This document shows, one piece after another, positions 7,391 through 16,568 of a stretch of DNA of 64,000 nucleotides. The stretch comes from Sphingobacterium sp. UBA2700 (lineage in GTDB: Bacteria; Bacteroidota; Bacteroidia; Sphingobacteriales; Sphingobacteriaceae): contig DELI01000035.1 of assembly GCA_002354335.1 (NCBI GenBank), positions 1-64,000 of the forward strand. The letters are read 5' to 3'. The translations under genes and the position numbers were made by a program. Every line of letters starts with the position of its first letter. Within the stretch, counting starts at the first letter, position 1. The notes below the pieces were generated by a model. That model made no database searches. It worked only from the letters and a program-made list of their open reading frames with translations, and had not been told where the DNA came from.

Positions 7391-8800
7391 ATGGGATGTG
7401 GCAGTTGCTCATCCGGGGGTGGTTGCGGAAGCAATACACTTGGTACTGTTCCGGCCGGTTGTAATAACAACGGGACCTGCATGACCAGCGGATGTAATAA
7501 ATTAGATATATACGATTGGCTAGTTGATATGGACTTGCCTTCAAATTATAAACCGTTTGATATTGTTGAAGTTAGATTTAAAGGTTCTCGAAAGGAATTC
7601 TTTGTCAATACGGATAACATCTACTTAGAAATGGGCGAAATGGTGGCCGTAGAACCTAATACTGGGGGATACGATATTGGCCACGTTTCTCTGACAGGCG
7701 AGTTAGTTCGTTTGCAACTCAAGAAAAACAATACCAAACCTGAAGATGTAGTCAAGAAAATCTACCGAAAAGCCAATGAAAATGATGTTGCCAAATATCA
7801 ATTGGCGAAGGATTTGGAGTGGGAAACCATGCACCGCGCTCGTAATTTAGCATTGGAGCTGGGTCTTTCCATGAAAATCTCCGACGTAGATTACCAAGGT
7901 GATAAGACGAAAGCTACTTTCTACTATACGGCAGAAGGCCGTGTTGACTTTAGAGAGCTGATTAAGCGTATGGCGGAGGCTTTCCGTATCCGTATCGAAA
8001 TGAGACAGATCGGGATGCGTCAGGAAGCTAGCCGCTTAGGCGGTATTGGTAGCTGTGGTCGCGAGCTTTGCTGTTCTACCTGGCTAACCGATTTCAAAAC
8101 AGTGTCTACCTCTGCAGCAAGGTATCAGAACCTTTCGTTGAATACCTTGAAACTTGCCGGACAATGCGGCAAGTTGAAGTGCTGTTTGAACTATGAGCTG
8201 GATAGCTATATGGATGCCCTGAAAGACATTCCATCAAATATCGAACGTATCGAAACGGAAATAGGCGTTGCTTATTTACAGAAGATCGATATCTTCAAAA
8301 AGACCATGTGGTTCTCTTATCCACGTGCTGAAAGCTGGATTCCATTATCGGCAGATAAGGTGAAAGAATTTGCGGCAATGAACGCAGATGGTAAAAAACC
8401 GGCTGAGTTAGGCGTTGTAAAAGATGATGAGGAGGATAAGGTAATTGCGCCAGACTATGAAAACGTAGTTGGACAGGATAGCTTGACCCGCTTAGACGAT
8501 CGTAATAGAAAGAAAAGAAAGAAGAAAAAGAAAACTCCTAACAATTCGAATACGAACGATAAGTCTCAGGATAACGCGACAAGACCTAAGCAGGAAGCAA
8601 ATCCGCAGGCCAAGCCAGCAAATAGACGACAAAGGCAAAGACCTAATTCAAACAACAATACGGAGGGTCAGCAACCGAGAGTACAGTCGGCCGAAGGAAA
8701 AGATGGAAATCAGAACCAAAGACCGAAGAGACGTCCGAACAATAACAGGAATAGAAACAACAACAGGCCGCAAGACGGAGGGTCGAAACCCGAGAACTAA
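7391..8800 (+). CDS. RicT/YaaT-like PSP1-domain protein with Cys-rich head and basic tail
   Basis: The 469-residue protein has three parts. Residues 1-35 hold six cysteines (3, 6, 12, 24, 30, 35). Residues about 36-330 are the PSP1/RicT core with C-G-R-E-L-C-C-S-T-W-L and Q-C-G-K-L-K-C-C-L-N-Y-E, the cysteines that in Bacillus RicT help bind an iron-sulfur cluster. Residues about 375-469 are a low-complexity tail of Lys, Arg, Asn and Gln. In Bacillus, RicT acts with RicA and RicF in RNase Y-dependent mRNA processing and sporulation control. No RicA or RicF gene is seen here. The position between holB and gldH is commonly seen in Bacteroidota. The tail could bind nucleic acid, but that is inference. 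Confidence 0.85.
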   Translation: MGCGSCSSGGGCGSNTLGTVPAGCNNNGTCMTSGCNKLDIYDWLVDMDLPSNYKPFDIVEVRFKGSRKEFFVNTDNIYLEMGEMVAVEPNTGGYDIGHVSLTGELVRLQLKKNNTKPEDVVKKIYRKANENDVAKYQLAKDLEWETMHRARNLALELGLSMKISDVDYQGDKTKATFYYTAEGRVDFRELIKRMAEAFRIRIEMRQIGMRQEASRLGGIGSCGRELCCSTWLTDFKTVSTSAARYQNLSLNTLKLAGQCGKLKCCLNYELDSYMDALKDIPSNIERIETEIGVAYLQKIDIFKKTMWFSYPRAESWIPLSADKVKEFAAMNADGKKPAELGVVKDDEEDKVIAPDYENVVGQDSLTRLDDRNRKKRKKKKKTPNNSNTNDKSQDNATRPKQEANPQAKPANRRQRQRPNSNNNTEGQQPRVQSAEGKDGNQNQRPKRRPNNNRNRNNNRPQDGGSKPEN

Positions 8801-8812
8801 TACCAGAAAAAA

Positions 8813-9274
8813 ATGAAAGCATACATCGGTTTGTTTCTCATGTTTATCTTCTTGCTTAGTTCATGCCAAGAGGGTAACTTCTTTGAAAAGAATACCGATA
8901 TTCCGAAACAAAGTTGGGACTATAAGAACAAACCAGCTTTCGATGTACATATTACAGAACCCAGAACGAAGTTTGATGTCTATGTTAATCTGCGTCATAA
9001 TGCTTATTATCCCTTTTCTAATATTTTCATTCTATTGCATGAAAAGGGTAAAGGCCTCAAAGATACCGCCTATCGCCATGAGGTTAAGCTAGCAGAACTA
9101 GACGGGCGCTGGACCGGTAAGTCGGCGGGAAATCTATACGAGCAGTCGATATTGGTAAAAGAGAACTTCACATTCCCGGATACCGGGAAATACGTATTCT
9201 CCATTGAACAAAATATGCGTGAGAACCCACTTCATGGAATCAATGATGTGGGTTTGAAGCTTGTTAAAAAGTAA
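8813..9274 (+). CDS. gldH: Gliding motility lipoprotein GldH
   Basis: The 153-residue protein has a lipoprotein signal peptide with lipobox L-L-S-S-C (cysteine about residue 18), followed by the GldH domain (R-H-N-A-Y-Y-P-F-S-N near residue 62 and N-P-L-H-G-I-N-D-V-G at the end). In Flavobacterium johnsoniae GldH is needed for gliding. It is also present in many non-gliding Bacteroidota, so presence alone does not prove motility. It lies 12 bases after the ricT-like gene and four bases before lpxK, in the arrangement common in this phylum. Confidence 0.9.
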   Translation: MKAYIGLFLMFIFLLSSCQEGNFFEKNTDIPKQSWDYKNKPAFDVHITEPRTKFDVYVNLRHNAYYPFSNIFILLHEKGKGLKDTAYRHEVKLAELDGRWTGKSAGNLYEQSILVKENFTFPDTGKYVFSIEQNMRENPLHGINDVGLKLVKK

Positions 9275-9278
9275 GGTT

Positions 9279-10301
9279 ATGCTGATTTTACGATGGTTAT
9301 TACTCCCTTTTACCATCCTCTATACCCTAATTATATGGGTTAGAAATCAGTGCTATGACCTGGGCATATTCCAATCTAAATCATTTCCTGTAAACACGAT
9401 TGTCATTGGTAATCTAGCAGTTGGCGGCGCTGGAAAATCTCCATTGGTACAGCTTTTAGTCAATAGACTTCAGCAGCGATATAAGCTCGCGACGCTCAGC
9501 AGAGGATATGGTCGGAAAACCAAAGGCTTTCGAATGGTAGAGCTTTCTGATACGGTAGAATCCGTAGGCGATGAGCCGCTGCAGTTTAAAAAGAACCATC
9601 CAGAGATTACCGTCGCTGTCGATGAGAATAGGGCAGAGGGCATCGAAATCCTTCAAAAGGATCATAATCTTATTCTATTGGACGATGCTTTTCAGCATAG
9701 AAAGGTTAAACCAACCTGTTCCATCTTATTGTTTGAGTACAATTCCATTATCAACCCAATTATCTTATTGCCTACCGGCAATTTCAGAGATACGTTCGAC
9801 CAAACAAAGCGTGCGGACATTATTTTAATCACGAAATGTCCTCCTATTGTTCGACAGAAAAACAAGGATCGTATAGCGCAGAAGATCAGGAGGCACAATA
9901 CGAAAGCTAGCATCTATTATTCCGAAATAAAATATTTGCCGGTAAAGCCGCTATCTTATACTATAAGCGTAGATAATCTTTCCGACTACAGTGTTCTGCT
10001 TATTACAGGAATCGCTAATCCAGCACCTTTAAAAGAGTATTTGAACAGTAGCGGAATCTCTTTTCAGCATATATCTTATCCAGATCATCACGATTTCCAT
10101 GCGAAGGATTATAAAAAAATAGTATCCAGCTATTATGAGATAAACAACGAAAAAAAACTTATCCTAACCACAGAAAAGGATGCACAACGCTTGGACATCA
10201 CCCAATTAAGTAACATCCCGGTCTATTATATCCCCATTGAAACACATATCATTGAGGAAGATAGCTTCCTAAAACAACTCGAAGAGAAGCTTAATCATTA
10301 A
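9279..10301 (+). CDS. lpxK: Tetraacyldisaccharide 4'-kinase
   Basis: LpxK phosphorylates the 4' position of the lipid A precursor in the inner membrane, so the organism makes lipid A. The protein has 340 residues from ATG 9279. An N-terminal membrane anchor (about residues 1-20) precedes the P-loop-like V-G-G-A-G-K-S-P (about 48-55), with L-L-D-D-A-F-Q-H-R further on (about 134-142), both LpxK signatures. A TTG at 9261 would extend it into gldH. I prefer the ATG four bases after the gldH stop. The gene ends the holB operon. Confidence 0.95.
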   Translation: MLILRWLLLPFTILYTLIIWVRNQCYDLGIFQSKSFPVNTIVIGNLAVGGAGKSPLVQLLVNRLQQRYKLATLSRGYGRKTKGFRMVELSDTVESVGDEPLQFKKNHPEITVAVDENRAEGIEILQKDHNLILLDDAFQHRKVKPTCSILLFEYNSIINPIILLPTGNFRDTFDQTKRADIILITKCPPIVRQKNKDRIAQKIRRHNTKASIYYSEIKYLPVKPLSYTISVDNLSDYSVLLITGIANPAPLKEYLNSSGISFQHISYPDHHDFHAKDYKKIVSSYYEINNEKKLILTTEKDAQRLDITQLSNIPVYYIPIETHIIEEDSFLKQLEEKLNH

Positions 10302-10540
10302 TATGACGAAGCAACTTCCTGCATTACGTATTTATCCCTTCCAATTCAGGTATATTTATCTTTATACTATTAAAAATATCGCTTAAACGAGGTTTAAAGC
10401 TAGTTTTCACTCATTATTTATCGAATTAAACAAGGTAGATTCTTGTTAAGAAATGTTAAAAAGTAACAAACCTGATACAATCAAATAATAAATCAGGCAA
10501 TTCGACTGTTATTATTGTACAGAAACGGAGTAAATAATAA
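10302..10540. other. Intergenic region without a gene
   Basis: No terminator or open frame stands out after lpxK. A weak 6-bp inverted repeat (CCTGAT/ATCAGG) lies at about 10471-10497, upstream of the small secreted protein gene, and may be an operator, though the evidence is slight. Confidence 0.4.
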
Positions 10541-10564
10541 ATGTTAAACGAAAAAAAACACATC

Positions 10565-10942
10565 ATGAAAAAGTTATTTTTAGCAGTATCCGCAGTATTA
10601 TTTTCATTAACTCTAACCTTTGCACAGGAAGTAAATCCTGAGGAAAAAGCAAAACAAACTGTTACCGAGTGGACTTCACAATTGAACTTGACTCAGGAGC
10701 AACAAACACAAATCTATGATATCGTGTTAGAAGCAAAAAAAGCTAAACTTGCGATCAAATCTGATGCTGCGCAAACAGACGAAGCAAAAAAAGCTGAACA
10801 ATTAGCAGCAATCACAGCTGACTTAGATAGCAAAGTGGTTGGTTTATTAACTGAAGAACAAAAACCATTGTATGCTAAAATCGTGGAAGAACGTGCTGCG
10901 AAAAAACAAGCACCTGAGGCTCAACCACAACCTCAACAATAA
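10565..10942 (+). CDS. Small secreted helical protein (LTXXQ/Spy-like)
   Basis: The protein has 125 residues from ATG 10565. A signal peptide (residues 1-19, ending T-F-A-Q) is followed by a charged, Ala/Lys/Gln-rich helical protein with two L-T-x-E-Q motifs (L-N-L-T-Q-E-Q and L-L-T-E-E-Q). That pattern resembles the periplasmic LTXXQ proteins (Spy/CpxP) but is too general for a firm assignment. An in-frame ATG eight codons upstream would place a charged stretch before the signal peptide and is less likely. A strong terminator hairpin follows directly. Periplasmic chaperone or envelope-stress function is only a guess. Confidence 0.7.
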   Translation: MKKLFLAVSAVLFSLTLTFAQEVNPEEKAKQTVTEWTSQLNLTQEQQTQIYDIVLEAKKAKLAIKSDAAQTDEAKKAEQLAAITADLDSKVVGLLTEEQKPLYAKIVEERAAKKQAPEAQPQPQQ

Positions 10943-10969
10943 TCTGAAATTATTCATGTTTCATATGAA

Positions 10970-11007
10970 AGAGGGGTTTGACAAATGTCAAACCCCTCTT
11001 CTCTTTT
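10970..11007 (+). terminator. Strong bidirectional terminator
   Basis: A 14-bp perfect stem, 10970-10983 with 10986-10999 (GAGGGGTTTGACA arm), has a two-base loop and is followed by a T-rich stretch. It closes the small secreted protein gene. Confidence 0.9.
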
Positions 11008-11160
11008 TAGAAAGATACCATCCCAAAGATATAACCTACATAAGGATATTTTACAAAGGCTCGAGCAAGATGCAATAAATAATTCTTTATGTTTTCCATG
11101 AATGCCGATAGCCGGAATTAAAAAGGACTTATGGAATAGAATAGGTACTACGTAAGACAA

Positions 11161-11193
11161 AAAGAAAGGGCATCCTCTTCAGATGCCCTTTTT
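11161..11193 (-). terminator. dnaA terminator
   Basis: On the minus strand the stem AAAGGGCATC/GATGCCCTTT (11182-11191 and 11065+100 to 11174) is followed by C-T-T-T and lies about 30 bases after the dnaA stop codon. Confidence 0.8.
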
Positions 11194-11219
11194 AAAAAAT
11201 CTTTAGCTTTACTATATAT

Positions 11220-12647
11220 TTAAGAAGCTTTTAACTTCTTTTGAATATCTTGCACGTATGTTTTAAATTTCTTATCCGTCTCGATCAAGTCCTCTACAGT
11301 TTGACATGCGTAGATAACCGTTGAGTGATCTCGTCCTCCAAAGAAACTACCGATAGATTTAAGTGATGACTTTGTGTGGTTCTTCGCCAAGTACATCGAA
11401 ATCTGTCTCGCCTGAACGATTTCACGTTTCCGAACTTTCGATTTTACCATCTCTACAGGTACTTCGAAATATTCACAAACTAGTTTTTGAATGTATTCCA
11501 TTGAAATCTCTTTGTGGGTATTCTTCACAAAGTTTTTCAACATAGATTTTGCAAGGTTCAAATCAATCTCGCGCTTGTTTAATGTTGATTGGGCTAGTAA
11601 TGATACCATAGCACCCTCTAATTCGCGAACTGAATTATCAATTTGATTTGCAACATACTCTACCACATTTTCTGGTAGTTCGATACCATCAGAGTACATC
11701 TTCTTCTTTAAGATAGCCATACGGGTCTCCAAATCCGGAACCTGGATATCCGCTGATAAACCCCACTTAAAGCGGCTCAACAAGCGTTCCTCCAATCCTG
11801 AAAGATCCTTCGGCGCCTTGTCAGAAGTAAGAATAATCTGCTTTCCTGTCTGATGCAGGTGGTTGAAGATATGGAAGAAGATATCCTGCGTCTTCTCCTT
11901 GCCGGCAAAGTTATGCACGTCGTCCATAATAATAACGTCCATAGCCTGATAGAAATTCACGAAGTCATTGATTGTGTTGTTCTTTAAGGAGTCAACAAAT
12001 TGCTGACAGAACTTCTCACATGACACGTAAATAACAAGTTTGTCCGGAAGATTACGCTTGATCTCGTTTCCGATAGCTTGCGCAAGGTGGGTCTTTCCTA
12101 AACCTACATCGCCATAAACCATCAAGGGATTGAATGATGTACCTCCTGGTTTGTTTGCCACTGCATAACCCGCCGAACGCGCCAGACGATTACACTCCCC
12201 TTCAATGAAGTTATCGAAAGTATAGTTCTGGTTCAATTGCGGATCAACTTGCAATTTCTTCAAGCCAGGAATCACGAATGGATTCTTGATGTTCTTATTA
12301 AGCGCTACAGGAACTGGAATTGACTGTCTCTTGCCTTCTGCACCATTACCATTTGAAGGAATGTTTGTTGTATAGGGAGTGTTAGCCGAAGACTTCTCTA
12401 CTACGATATTGTACTCCAAACGACCTTGCTCTCCTAAAAACTTTTTAACCGTTTTTCTGAGAATACCTACATAATGTTCTTCCAACCACTCGTAGAAAAA
12501 CAAACTAGGTACTTGAATAGTTAAAACGTTTCCTTCAAGACGTACAGCTTTAACGGGTTCGAACCATGTTTTAAAACTTTGTGTCGGTATGTTATCTTTT
12601 ATGACCGCAAGACAACTTTCCCAAACACTTGTACACGTTTTTTCCAT
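11220..12647 (-). CDS. dnaA: Chromosomal replication initiator DnaA
   Basis: DnaA is the ATP-dependent protein that opens the origin. From ATG 12647 it has 475 residues with the usual domains. Domain I is at about 1-80. A short linker follows. The AAA+ domain carries Walker A G-D-V-G-L-G-K-T-H (about 179-187) and Walker B D-V-I-I-M-D-D-V-H. The C-terminal DNA-binding domain has G-G-R-D-H-S-T-V-I-Y-A (about 437-447), the signature that reads DnaA boxes. A TTG 13 codons upstream is not needed. The gene stands alone. dnaN is 5 kb to the left and the best DnaA-box cluster is 12 kb to the right. Confidence 0.97.
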   Translation of the reverse strand: MEKTCTSVWESCLAVIKDNIPTQSFKTWFEPVKAVRLEGNVLTIQVPSLFFYEWLEEHYVGILRKTVKKFLGEQGRLEYNIVVEKSSANTPYTTNIPSNGNGAEGKRQSIPVPVALNKNIKNPFVIPGLKKLQVDPQLNQNYTFDNFIEGECNRLARSAGYAVANKPGGTSFNPLMVYGDVGLGKTHLAQAIGNEIKRNLPDKLVIYVSCEKFCQQFVDSLKNNTINDFVNFYQAMDVIIMDDVHNFAGKEKTQDIFFHIFNHLHQTGKQIILTSDKAPKDLSGLEERLLSRFKWGLSADIQVPDLETRMAILKKKMYSDGIELPENVVEYVANQIDNSVRELEGAMVSLLAQSTLNKREIDLNLAKSMLKNFVKNTHKEISMEYIQKLVCEYFEVPVEMVKSKVRKREIVQARQISMYLAKNHTKSSLKSIGSFFGGRDHSTVIYACQTVEDLIETDKKFKTYVQDIQKKLKAS

Positions 12648-12999
12648 TCTATATTTGTTAATAACTTGATAACCAATAATTGACAAAAATTCTGTTTATA
12701 ACTTTTGCCTACTACGAATATGACCATTTTTTTCTACCAAAAAAACTAATTTGGTAAAAAAATGTTAAATCACTTGTTTACAGCAATTTAATTGTAATTT
12801 TTATGATTTAACAGGTTTAGAAATGAACACAAATTTAGTTTTCAACACCTTGAAAATACCTCGATCAAAATTCAATTTTTTAAAGGAAAAATTAAGTTTA
12901 AGTTTTTGAGTGTGGAAAACTTTGAATAAAAAAAGAAGCCGCGTGGCTTCTCTTCTTTATTCTTTTAAAGTTTCTGTAAAACCTTATAAATGATAGCAA
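12648..12999. other. AT-rich dnaA upstream region
   Basis: This 352-bp AT-rich gap lies between dxs and dnaA, both read leftward. It holds the dxs terminator (12928-12950) and presumably the dnaA promoter. Only one DnaA-box-like word was found (TGTGGAAAA, 12911-12919), so it is a weaker origin candidate than 24.2-24.5 kb. No gene is seen. Confidence 0.6.
12928..12950 (-). terminator. dxs terminator
   Basis: On the minus strand GAAGCC-ACGC-GGCTTC is followed by seven T residues, about 50 bases after the dxs stop codon. Confidence 0.85.
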
Positions 13000-14928
13000 T
13001 TATCCTACCAAACTTTCCGTTTTTATACCCTTGGTTAATTTTCTGACCGTCGCTTCGATACCTGTAGCATCATAACCACAGATTTGCCACAATTCAGCCT
13101 GTTCACCATGCTCCACAATCGTATCTGGGATACCTAATCGGGTCACGTCGGCATCGTAGTGATGGTCTACCATGAATTCCAATACCGCAGAACCAATACC
13201 TCCAGGAAGACATCCGTCTTCAACAGTGATCACTTTATTGAACTTCTTGAAAACTTCGTGCAACATGTCCTCATCCAAAGGCTTCGCAAAACGCAAATCG
13301 TAATGTGCCGGATGTATCGCATCCTCAGAAAGCTTCTGAATAGCCTTGCTAGCCTCATTACCGATATGTCCGAAGGTCAAGATAGCAATATCCTCCCCAT
13401 CACAGATCTTTCTGCCTTTGCCGATAGGAATCTCCTTAAAAGGTAATTTCCAATCTGGCATAACCCCATTACCACGTGGATAACGGATCACGAAAGGACC
13501 CTTATCCGGTAATTGCGATGTGTACATCAGATTGCGAAGTTCTTCCTCATTCATGGGTGATGAAACCACCAAATTCGGAACGCAACGCATAAAAGAGATA
13601 TCATAAGCACCGTGATGCGTAGGTCCATCTGCACCCACTAAACCGGCACGGTCCAAACAGAATACCACGTTTAAGTTCTGTAAGGCTACATCATGAATCA
13701 CCTGATCATAGGCGCGCTGCATAAAAGAGGAATAGATATTACAAAAGGGAACTAAGCCCTGTGCAGCCAAGCCCGCACTAAATGTAACCGCGTGCTGTTC
13801 CGCGATACCCACATCGAAAGCTCTGTTAGGCATCGCTTTCATCATAATGTTCATCGAAGATCCACTCGGCATCGCCGGTGTAATCCCCATGATTTTATCG
13901 TTTGCCTCTGCCAGCTCCACTAAGGTATGTCCGAAAACATCCTGGTATTTCGGTGGCTGTGGTTTATCTGATATGCTCTTTTTTATCTCGCCGGTAATCT
14001 TATCAAAAAGACCCGGAGCATGCCATTTGGTTTGATCTTTCTCCGCCAAAGCATAGCCTTTTCCCTTTACCGTTACTACATGTAACAACTTCGGCCCATT
14101 GATATGCTTCAAGTCTTCAATGGTCTTCACCAATTTATTGACGTCATGTCCGTCTACTGGTCCGAAATAACGGAAATTTAAAGATTCGAAAAGGTTAGAA
14201 TTCTTTAATAAAGTTCCCTTGATGCTTTGTTCTAGTTTTTTTGCCCATCCATATGCATTTGGACCCTTTTTAGAGATCTTCGATAATACCGACACCAAAT
14301 CATCACGAAAACGGTTATAGCTCTTAGAAGTCGTTATACTGGTCAGATACTCCTTCATCGCCCCAACATTCGGATCGATGGACATACAGTTGTCATTTAA
14401 GATGACCAACAGATTCGATTTCTCTATACCCGCATGATTTAATGCTTCAAAAGCCATCCCGCCCGTTAATGCGCCATCACCTATGATCGCCACATGCTGA
14501 CGATCGGTTTCGCCTTTATATTCCGAAGCAACCGCCATGCCTAATGCGGCAGAGATTGATGTAGACGAGTGGCCCACACCAAAGGCATCATATTCGCTCT
14601 CCGAACGCTTCGGGAATCCCGATAAACCTCCGATAAGACGATTGGTATGAAAAGTATCACGACGACCAGTCAGGATCTTATGACCGTAGGCTTGGTGCCC
14701 AACATCGAATAAAATCTGATCATAAGGAGTATTTAAGGCGTAATGTAAGGCAACTGTCAATTCAACAACACCTAAACTTGCCGCAAAATGTCCACCATTG
14801 ACCGATACAATATCGATGATGAATTGCCTAAGTTCTTTACAAACCTGCTCTAGGTCAGCTTCTTTTAAGTCTCTTAGATCTGCTGGATATTGTATTTTCT
14901 TTAGTAGCTCTCCTGCTTCTACCTGCAT
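13000..14928 (-). CDS. dxs: 1-deoxy-D-xylulose-5-phosphate synthase
   Basis: This thiamine-diphosphate enzyme makes DXP from pyruvate and glyceraldehyde-3-phosphate, the first step of the MEP isoprenoid pathway. From ATG 14928 it has 642 residues, close to the family norm. Visible motifs are G-H-Q-A-Y-G-H-K near residue 78, the TPP-binding G-D-G-A-L-T-G-G-M...N (about 150-178) and D-R-A-G-L-V-G-A-D-G-P-T-H (about 423-435). Upstream in-frame codons would add 37 residues unlike the family, so the ATG before Q-V-E-A-G is preferred. It is divergent from scpA. Confidence 0.96.
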   Translation of the reverse strand: MQVEAGELLKKIQYPADLRDLKEADLEQVCKELRQFIIDIVSVNGGHFAASLGVVELTVALHYALNTPYDQILFDVGHQAYGHKILTGRRDTFHTNRLIGGLSGFPKRSESEYDAFGVGHSSTSISAALGMAVASEYKGETDRQHVAIIGDGALTGGMAFEALNHAGIEKSNLLVILNDNCMSIDPNVGAMKEYLTSITTSKSYNRFRDDLVSVLSKISKKGPNAYGWAKKLEQSIKGTLLKNSNLFESLNFRYFGPVDGHDVNKLVKTIEDLKHINGPKLLHVVTVKGKGYALAEKDQTKWHAPGLFDKITGEIKKSISDKPQPPKYQDVFGHTLVELAEANDKIMGITPAMPSGSSMNIMMKAMPNRAFDVGIAEQHAVTFSAGLAAQGLVPFCNIYSSFMQRAYDQVIHDVALQNLNVVFCLDRAGLVGADGPTHHGAYDISFMRCVPNLVVSSPMNEEELRNLMYTSQLPDKGPFVIRYPRGNGVMPDWKLPFKEIPIGKGRKICDGEDIAILTFGHIGNEASKAIQKLSEDAIHPAHYDLRFAKPLDEDMLHEVFKKFNKVITVEDGCLPGGIGSAVLEFMVDHHYDADVTRLGIPDTIVEHGEQAELWQICGYDATGIEATVRKLTKGIKTESLVG

Positions 14929-15060
14929 AACTTGAAAAATTTCAAAATAAGATACAAAGTAACAATTTATTCTTCTAACTGTGGAATATATATACAATTT
15001 TATAGCGCATATTGTTTTCTCCAATTCCGCAAAAATCAATAAGATTCGGGATTAAATCCT

Positions 15061-15068
15061 TATTTTTG
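15061..15068 (+). promoter_or_regulatory. TAnnTTTG promoter box of scpA
   Basis: TATTTTTG sits seven bases before the scpA ATG, again predicting a leaderless or near-leaderless transcript. Confidence 0.5.
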
Positions 15069-15075
15069 ATTTTCT

Positions 15076-15825
15076 ATGGAGGCAAGCAACTACGAAATTA
15101 AACTCGCCCAATTTGAAGGGCCATTTGATTTACTTCTCTTCTTTATCGAACGAGATGAATTGAATATTCACGATATCCCTATCTCAAAAATTACCGACGA
15201 TTTCTTAGCCTATATACAACATATGCAGGCCTTGAACATCGAACTGGCGAGTGAATTTATCTTCGTAGCCTCGACCCTCATGCGCATCAAAGCCAAAATG
15301 CTATTGCCTCGTCCGGAGCTTGATGAAAATGAGAACGAAGTCGATCTGAAAAAGGAACTTGTTCAAAAACTATTGCTCTATAAGCAGTTCAAGGTGGTAA
15401 CCGAGGAACTCAAAGTAATGGAAGAGACACGCGCTATGCATTTTGAACGTGGGAATATCGCTCAAGACCTCAAGATCGCCTCGAAATCCATCCGCAATAC
15501 TGAAGAAGAACTGTCTTCCTTTACCCTCTACCGCCTGATGATGGTGTACGAAAGAATGATGTACAATTATACGCACCGCATTCAGGAAGTCAAACATACG
15601 GTCGTTAAGTATCCTTATACCATAGAACAACAAAAGAAAGCAATTTCAGAGCTTATAGAACTTAATAAAACCTTAGATTTCTCGGCTATCGCCAAACATT
15701 CAGAAAATAAAGTACAGTTTGTTTATAATTTCTTAGCCGTACTGGAGATGTTGCAACAAAAGTTGCTAGATATCGAAGTTGGCTTGGGATACAACAACTT
15801 CTTTATCAATAAAAAGGTTTCTTAA
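15076..15825 (+). CDS. scpA: Segregation and condensation protein A
   Basis: This is the kleisin subunit of the SMC-ScpAB condensin. The 249-residue protein opens with F-E-G-P-F-D-L-L-L-F-F-I (about 13-24), the conserved ScpA N-terminal motif, and has the A-S-T-L-M-R-I-K-A-K-M-L-L-P-R-P segment (about 65-80). It bridges the SMC heads and helps compact newly replicated origins. Neither smc nor scpB is in the window. Its stop overlaps the stop of the convergent enoyl-CoA hydratase gene by four bases, so there is no room for a terminator between them. Confidence 0.94.
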   Translation: MEASNYEIKLAQFEGPFDLLLFFIERDELNIHDIPISKITDDFLAYIQHMQALNIELASEFIFVASTLMRIKAKMLLPRPELDENENEVDLKKELVQKLLLYKQFKVVTEELKVMEETRAMHFERGNIAQDLKIASKSIRNTEEELSSFTLYRLMMVYERMMYNYTHRIQEVKHTVVKYPYTIEQQKKAISELIELNKTLDFSAIAKHSENKVQFVYNFLAVLEMLQQKLLDIEVGLGYNNFFINKKVS

Positions 15826-16568
15826 TCTTTCTTTAGCTGATCAGCAATTTGCTTTTTAACCTCTTCTTTATCTCTCAATTTAGATAAACAGGTCAACAGG
15901 TAATCGTATTGTCCCTTTGAATCCATTCCTCTGATCGCTTTCATGGCTTCCATCCCAGCTTGGAGGGCATAGGTGTTCTTATTCTCGAAAGAAGCAATCA
16001 AATCGCGCAAACGCTCGTCTACCAGATAATCATCCACAATGCCATATGCCATTGCCTTCGATGTCGTAAATGGTTCGCCATCTAAACAAAGCTGTAAAGC
16101 CTTCTTTTCCGGCATCACGCGAACTAAGCTCGCCAATACCTGAAACGGAAAAATACCTAAATTAACTTCCGGAAGCTTAAAATTCAGGTTTTCCTTAGCC
16201 AAAACATAAGTACAACCCAAGATAAACAAAAAGCCACCGGCAATAACATCACCCTCAACCACGGCAATCGACGGCTTGTTCAAGCGATCGAAAACCTCAC
16301 CTAATGATATCGTCTGATTTTGAATCTCTGGATTCTGCTGATCCAAGCTAGGATCTTGATAGGTCTTCAAATCCATACCTGCACAAAAGACAGGGCCATT
16401 TGCACGAACGACAACCACTTTCACACGATCATCGGCATCCGCTTCCGCCAGGGCATGAGCAATCTCATTGACCATCGTCGGTGTAAAAGCATTTCTCTTC
16501 GCCTCACGATTTAGTGTTAGCGAAAAAATATAACTGTCAACGTTCGTTTGAATGTAATTATAGTTCAT
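15822..16568 (-). CDS. Enoyl-CoA hydratase/isomerase family protein, probably methylglutaconyl-CoA hydratase
   Basis: This 248-residue crotonase-fold enzyme has the N-terminal L-N-R-E-A-K-R-N-A-F region and an oxyanion-hole segment G-P-V-F-C-A-G-M-D-L-K (about 59-69). Crotonases hydrate or isomerise enoyl-CoA thioesters. Its start overlaps the end of the HMG-CoA lyase gene by 11 bases, so the two are translationally coupled. By context it is the hydratase that feeds HMG-CoA to the lyase in leucine breakdown (LiuC type), but the fold alone cannot tell this from other enoyl-CoA hydratases. Confidence 0.82.
   Translation of the reverse strand: MNYNYIQTNVDSYIFSLTLNREAKRNAFTPTMVNEIAHALAEADADDRVKVVVVRANGPVFCAGMDLKTYQDPSLDQQNPEIQNQTISLGEVFDRLNKPSIAVVEGDVIAGGFLFILGCTYVLAKENLNFKLPEVNLGIFPFQVLASLVRVMPEKKALQLCLDGEPFTTSKAMAYGIVDDYLVDERLRDLIASFENKNTYALQAGMEAMKAIRGMDSKGQYDYLLTCLSKLRDKEEVKKQIADQLKKD

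Noticed and set aside
10872..11160. Open frames around the strong terminator at 10970
   Set aside because: They read through the hairpin itself on either strand, so their shared protein pieces (F-D-K/I-C-Q-T-P-L) come from the palindrome and are not genes.
12660..12686. Upstream TTG start for dnaA
   Set aside because: It would add 13 residues not seen in DnaA. ATG 12647 gives the normal N-terminus.
12648..12999. Replication origin directly upstream of dnaA
   Set aside because: Only one DnaA-box-like word (12911-12919) was found, against five to eight at 24.1-24.5 kb. It is not excluded as an accessory site.
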